A stretch of DNA of 7,725 bases, taken from assembly GCA_945862035.1 (NCBI GenBank), contig CAMAXB010000145.1:1-7725 (forward strand). Reading direction: 5' to 3'. This document shows positions 5,998-7,725 of the stretch, in pieces (within the stretch, counting starts at the first letter, position 1; every line of letters begins with the position of its first letter). The translations under genes were made by a program, and so were the position numbers. Source of the stretch: Opitutus sp. GAS368. Lineage in GTDB: Bacteria > Verrucomicrobiota > Verrucomicrobiia > Opitutales > Opitutaceae. The notes below the pieces were generated by a model. It did no database searches, had not been told where the DNA came from, and saw nothing but the letters and a program-made list of their open reading frames with translations.

Positions 5998-7446
5998 ATG
6001 ACCCCAACCCGCCTGTTTCGTCATTTCCTCGCCGGCGCCTTTGCCGCCTGCCTTCAGGGCTTCGCTCTCGCGGCCGCGCCTTCCACGCCCGCTCCCGTCA
6101 ATGTTCTCCTGATCGTCGCGGACGACCTCAATGTCGCCCTCGGCGCCTACGGGGATCCGCTGGCCAAGACGCCGAACATCGACCGCCTGGCCGCGCGGGG
6201 CGTCACCTTTGATCGCGCCCACGCCCAATACCCGCTCTGCAATCCCAGCCGCGTGTCCTTTCTCAGCGGCCGGCGCCCGGAGACCAGCGGCGTCTACATC
6301 CTGAACACGCCGGCCCGGACCGCGCTACCCGATGCCGTGCTCCTACCGCAGTTCTTCCGGCAGCACGGCTACTTCACGGCCGGTGCCGGCAAGATTTTCC
6401 ATAATGTGCGCATGAACGATGCGCTCTCCTGGGACCATTATCAGGATCCCCCGAGCCAAGACCCCGATGAACTGGTCGCTCTTCGGGCCCGTGCCGACGG
6501 CGGCGACGGCCGGCCGGCGTGGGCGATCCTTTCGACGGATGGCAGCGGGACTCGCGATGGCGTGAGCGCGCGCCAAGTGGGCACCTGGATTGCGGCCCAC
6601 GCCACGGGACCGAAACCCTTCTTCCTTGCGGCCGGCTTTCACAAACCCCACCTCCCATGGACTGCCCCCCAGCGCTCCTTTGACCAGCACGCGGTCAGCG
6701 ATTTCGAGCGAGCCGCCGAGCCCGCGATGCAGGATATTCCTGCCATCGCGCTGCAGACCGAGCTTTCGGGCTTCGCCCAGCCGGTCACGCCGGCCGCTGC
6801 GCGCCGCGCCTACTACGCCAGCGTCTCCTTCATCGACGATCAGGTGGGTCTCCTGCTGCAGGAACTCGATCGCCATGACCTATGGTCGCGGACCGTGGTC
6901 ATTCTGACGAGTGATCACGGCTTCCACCTCGGCGACCATGGCGGCCTGTGGGCGAAGCTGAGCGCCTTTGGCGAGGCGACGCGCGTCCCGCTGCTTGTCG
7001 CTGGCCCGGGCGTTCCAGCCGGACGCCGGGTCGCGGCCCCCGTCGAATTGCTCGATCTTTTCCCGACGCTGGTCGAGCTGGCTGGACTCCCTACCCCTGT
7101 CGGGCTGGAGGGCAAATCGCTCGCCGCGACTTGGCGCGAGGGCACGCGCGCCCCCGAGGCGGCCTATTCCTTAGTTTACCATTACGATCAGGCGGCCGAT
7201 CGCGACGTGCAGGCGAGGACCGTGGTGACGACTGACTGGCGCTACACCGAGTGGGATCGCGGCAGCGCCGGCCGCGAGGTGTATCTGCACGCCGACGACC
7301 CCGGCGAGTACCGTAATCGTGCCGCCGAGCCGTCAACGCAGGCTCAGATTGCGGAGGGGAGGGCGCTGCTTGAAAGAATCCCGCTGCCCAAGCCCGGCCC
7401 CGCCAACCGTCCTCGCGCGCTCGATGGTGGCAGGGCGCTGCGGTAG
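5998..7446 (+). CDS. Secreted S1-family sulfatase, iduronate-2-sulfatase-like
   Basis: The protein has 482 residues. The ATG at 5998 is chosen because it directly opens a signal peptide (residues 1 to about 27, FLAGAFAACLQGFALAAA); upstream in-frame codons from 5833 give unrelated text. Residues 35-45 (NVLLIVADDLN) carry the calcium-binding Asp pair (D42, D43). C81-N-P-S-R85 is the C-x-P-S-R sulfatase signature whose Cys is converted to formylglycine, followed by LSGRRPETSGVY. FHKPHLPW (214-221), SFIDDQVGLLLQELD (277-291), SDHGFHLGDHGGLWAK (305-320, with metal-site D306-H307 and Lys320), and VELLDLFPTLVELAGLP (349-365) follow the order of iduronate-2-sulfatase-type enzymes. A C-terminal subdomain with WRYTEW (414-419) completes the usual length. 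Expected role: hydrolysis of sulfate esters, probably on glycans, in periplasm or outside the cell; the exact substrate is not readable. Maturation needs a formylglycine-generating enzyme or anSME encoded elsewhere, as none lies here. It is monocistronic by context, and no Shine-Dalgarno motif is visible. Confidence 0.93.
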   Translation: MTPTRLFRHFLAGAFAACLQGFALAAAPSTPAPVNVLLIVADDLNVALGAYGDPLAKTPNIDRLAARGVTFDRAHAQYPLCNPSRVSFLSGRRPETSGVYILNTPARTALPDAVLLPQFFRQHGYFTAGAGKIFHNVRMNDALSWDHYQDPPSQDPDELVALRARADGGDGRPAWAILSTDGSGTRDGVSARQVGTWIAAHATGPKPFFLAAGFHKPHLPWTAPQRSFDQHAVSDFERAAEPAMQDIPAIALQTELSGFAQPVTPAAARRAYYASVSFIDDQVGLLLQELDRHDLWSRTVVILTSDHGFHLGDHGGLWAKLSAFGEATRVPLLVAGPGVPAGRRVAAPVELLDLFPTLVELAGLPTPVGLEGKSLAATWREGTRAPEAAYSLVYHYDQAADRDVQARTVVTTDWRYTEWDRGSAGREVYLHADDPGEYRNRAAEPSTQAQIAEGRALLERIPLPKPGPANRPRALDGGRALR

Positions 7447-7459
7447 GGACCCCGCAGCG
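7436..7459. terminator. Hairpin spanning the sulfatase stop codon
   Basis: CGCTGCGG (7436-7443) is the exact reverse complement of CCGCAGCG (7452-7459), with an 8-base loop that begins with the TAG stop (7444-7446). An 8-bp GC-rich stem at the gene end could protect the 3' end or assist termination, but there is no following T-run. Confidence 0.35.
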
Positions 7460-7504
7460 GCCGACGGTCGCCGGCCTCCGGCCTCCGACGTCCCGCCCTC
7501 CGGA

Positions 7505-7527
7505 CCGGCCTCAGCGAGGCCGGCTAC
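7505..7527 (-). repeat. REP-like element: GTAG tetranucleotide plus hairpin
   Basis: Read on the minus strand this is GTAG (7527-7524) directly followed by CCGGCCTC, a 3-base loop GCT, and GAGGCCGG (7523-7505): a perfect 8-bp stem headed by GTAG. The combination of a GTAG or GGAG head with an adjoining imperfect or perfect hairpin is the described form of REP sequences mobilised by RAYT (REP-associated tyrosine) transposases. No RAYT gene is in this window, so if functional it would be moved in trans. Just to its left (7470-7500) GGCCTCC-type words repeat, perhaps remains of a second copy. The element is in the convergent gap between sulfatase and the edge gene, a usual place for REPs. Confidence 0.55.
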
Positions 7528-7558
7528 AACACGCCATCCAAGCCAACGCCACCCGCGG

Positions 7559-7635
7559 AAAGGGGTCTGGCCGCAAATTGTTACAAATTCCGTCTGGAAT
7601 CCCCTAAAATGTAACAACGTGCGGCCAGACCCTTT
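7559..7635. repeat. 77-bp nested palindrome (MITE/REPIN-like)
   Basis: Three nested stems are visible. The outer arm AAAGGG (with one extra G) at 7559-7565 pairs with CCCTTT (7630-7635), continuing with TCTGGCCGCA (7566-7575) against TGCGGCCAGA (7620-7629). After a 2-base mismatch, TTGTTACA (7578-7585) pairs with TGTAACAA (7610-7617). The centre holds ATTCC (7587-7591) / GGAAT (7596-7600) around a 4-base loop. Roughly 24 of 27 arm positions pair. The interior is AT-richer than the surroundings, suggesting an inserted element. There is no reading frame; possible target-site duplication is limited to CGG on both sides (7556-7558, 7636-7638), which is too short to prove insertion. Alternatively it works as a bidirectional terminator between the two convergent genes. 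Confidence 0.68.
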
Positions 7636-7650
7636 CGGATCGGCGCGTCA

Positions 7651-7725
7651 CTATGCCCGACTTCGCCAGCGCCACCAGCCCGCGAGGCAGCTGCCAATGA
7701 CCGAGTGAAACACGCTGGAGATGGC
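7651..7725 (-). CDS. C-terminal 24 codons of a probable BASS-family transporter (partial)
   Basis: On the minus strand the window edge opens a frame of 24 residues (AISSVFHSVIGSCLAGWWRW then RSRA) ending in TAG at 7653-7651. The pattern A-I-x-S-V-x-H-x-x-x-G-S-x-L-A-G-x-W resembles the last transmembrane helix of bile acid:sodium symporter (BASS/SLC10-like) proteins, where a Ser-Val-Trp-His-Asn-x-x-Gly-x-x-Leu-Ala motif is followed by a short basic tail. If right, it is an inner-membrane sodium-coupled carrier of organic anions. The evidence is a short piece; another membrane transporter end is possible. The gene converges with the sulfatase. Confidence 0.5.
   Translation of the reverse strand, partial: AISSVFHSVIGSCLAGWWRWRSRA

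Noticed and set aside
5608..6228. N-terminal extension of the universal stress protein to a start near 6228
   Set aside because: The extension runs antisense through the sulfatase signal-peptide region and has no UspA similarity; the family N-terminus begins right after the ATG at 5607.
1..7725. CRISPR array, tRNA, rRNA, toxin-antitoxin or phage-defence cluster
   Set aside because: No regularly spaced repeats, no cloverleaf or rRNA-like sequence, and no genes of those families were seen on either strand.

Overview
This is a GC-rich, gene-dense bacterial fragment. It carries four recognisable intact or edge-truncated genes, one decayed gene, a short gene end at the right edge, and intergenic regions unusually rich in short repeats and palindromes. 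A DUF5916/CBM9-type outer-membrane protein, a secreted S1 sulfatase, an MFS permease of the kind common in polysaccharide degraders, and no Shine-Dalgarno motif in front of any start together suggest Verrucomicrobiota (perhaps Opitutales) or a related PVC lineage. This placement is inference; there is no rRNA or marker gene here.

Layout, left to right. (1) A minus-strand MFS transporter runs off the left edge (1-1344, C-terminus missing). (2) A 335-bp divergent intergenic region follows. (3) A plus-strand phosphotriesterase-family remnant (1680-2144) keeps the signal peptide, the N-terminal His-x-His motif and the C-terminal Ser-His-Asp-Gly segment, but has lost the whole middle of the TIM barrel. 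(4) Its end runs into a degenerate 7-bp tandem repeat (about 2127-2175), followed directly by a perfect 14-bp palindrome (2183-2196). (5) An 880-residue DUF5916 outer-membrane protein follows (2290-4932). (6) A short convergent gap holds a GC-rich hairpin. (7) A minus-strand universal stress protein (5119-5607) comes next. (8) A 390-bp divergent region holds several perfect inverted repeats. (9) A plus-strand secreted sulfatase of the iduronate-2-sulfatase type (5998-7446) follows. (10) A roughly 200-bp convergent gap holds a hairpin across the sulfatase stop, a GTAG-headed REP-like hairpin, and a 77-bp nested palindrome resembling a MITE or REPIN. (11) The last 24 codons of a minus-strand gene, probably a bile acid:sodium symporter family (BASS) transporter, lie at the right edge.

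Functionally this looks like an accessory region for uptake and breakdown of organic, possibly sulfated glycan, substrates: sulfatase in the periplasm or outside the cell, DUF5916 barrel in the outer membrane, permeases in the inner membrane. The genes do not form one operon, because orientation changes at almost every gene, so joint function is inferred from gene content only. I see no complete novel multi-gene system. The observations most worth a second look are the repeat elements (heptad tract, 77-bp palindrome, GTAG hairpin) and the decayed phosphotriesterase gene.
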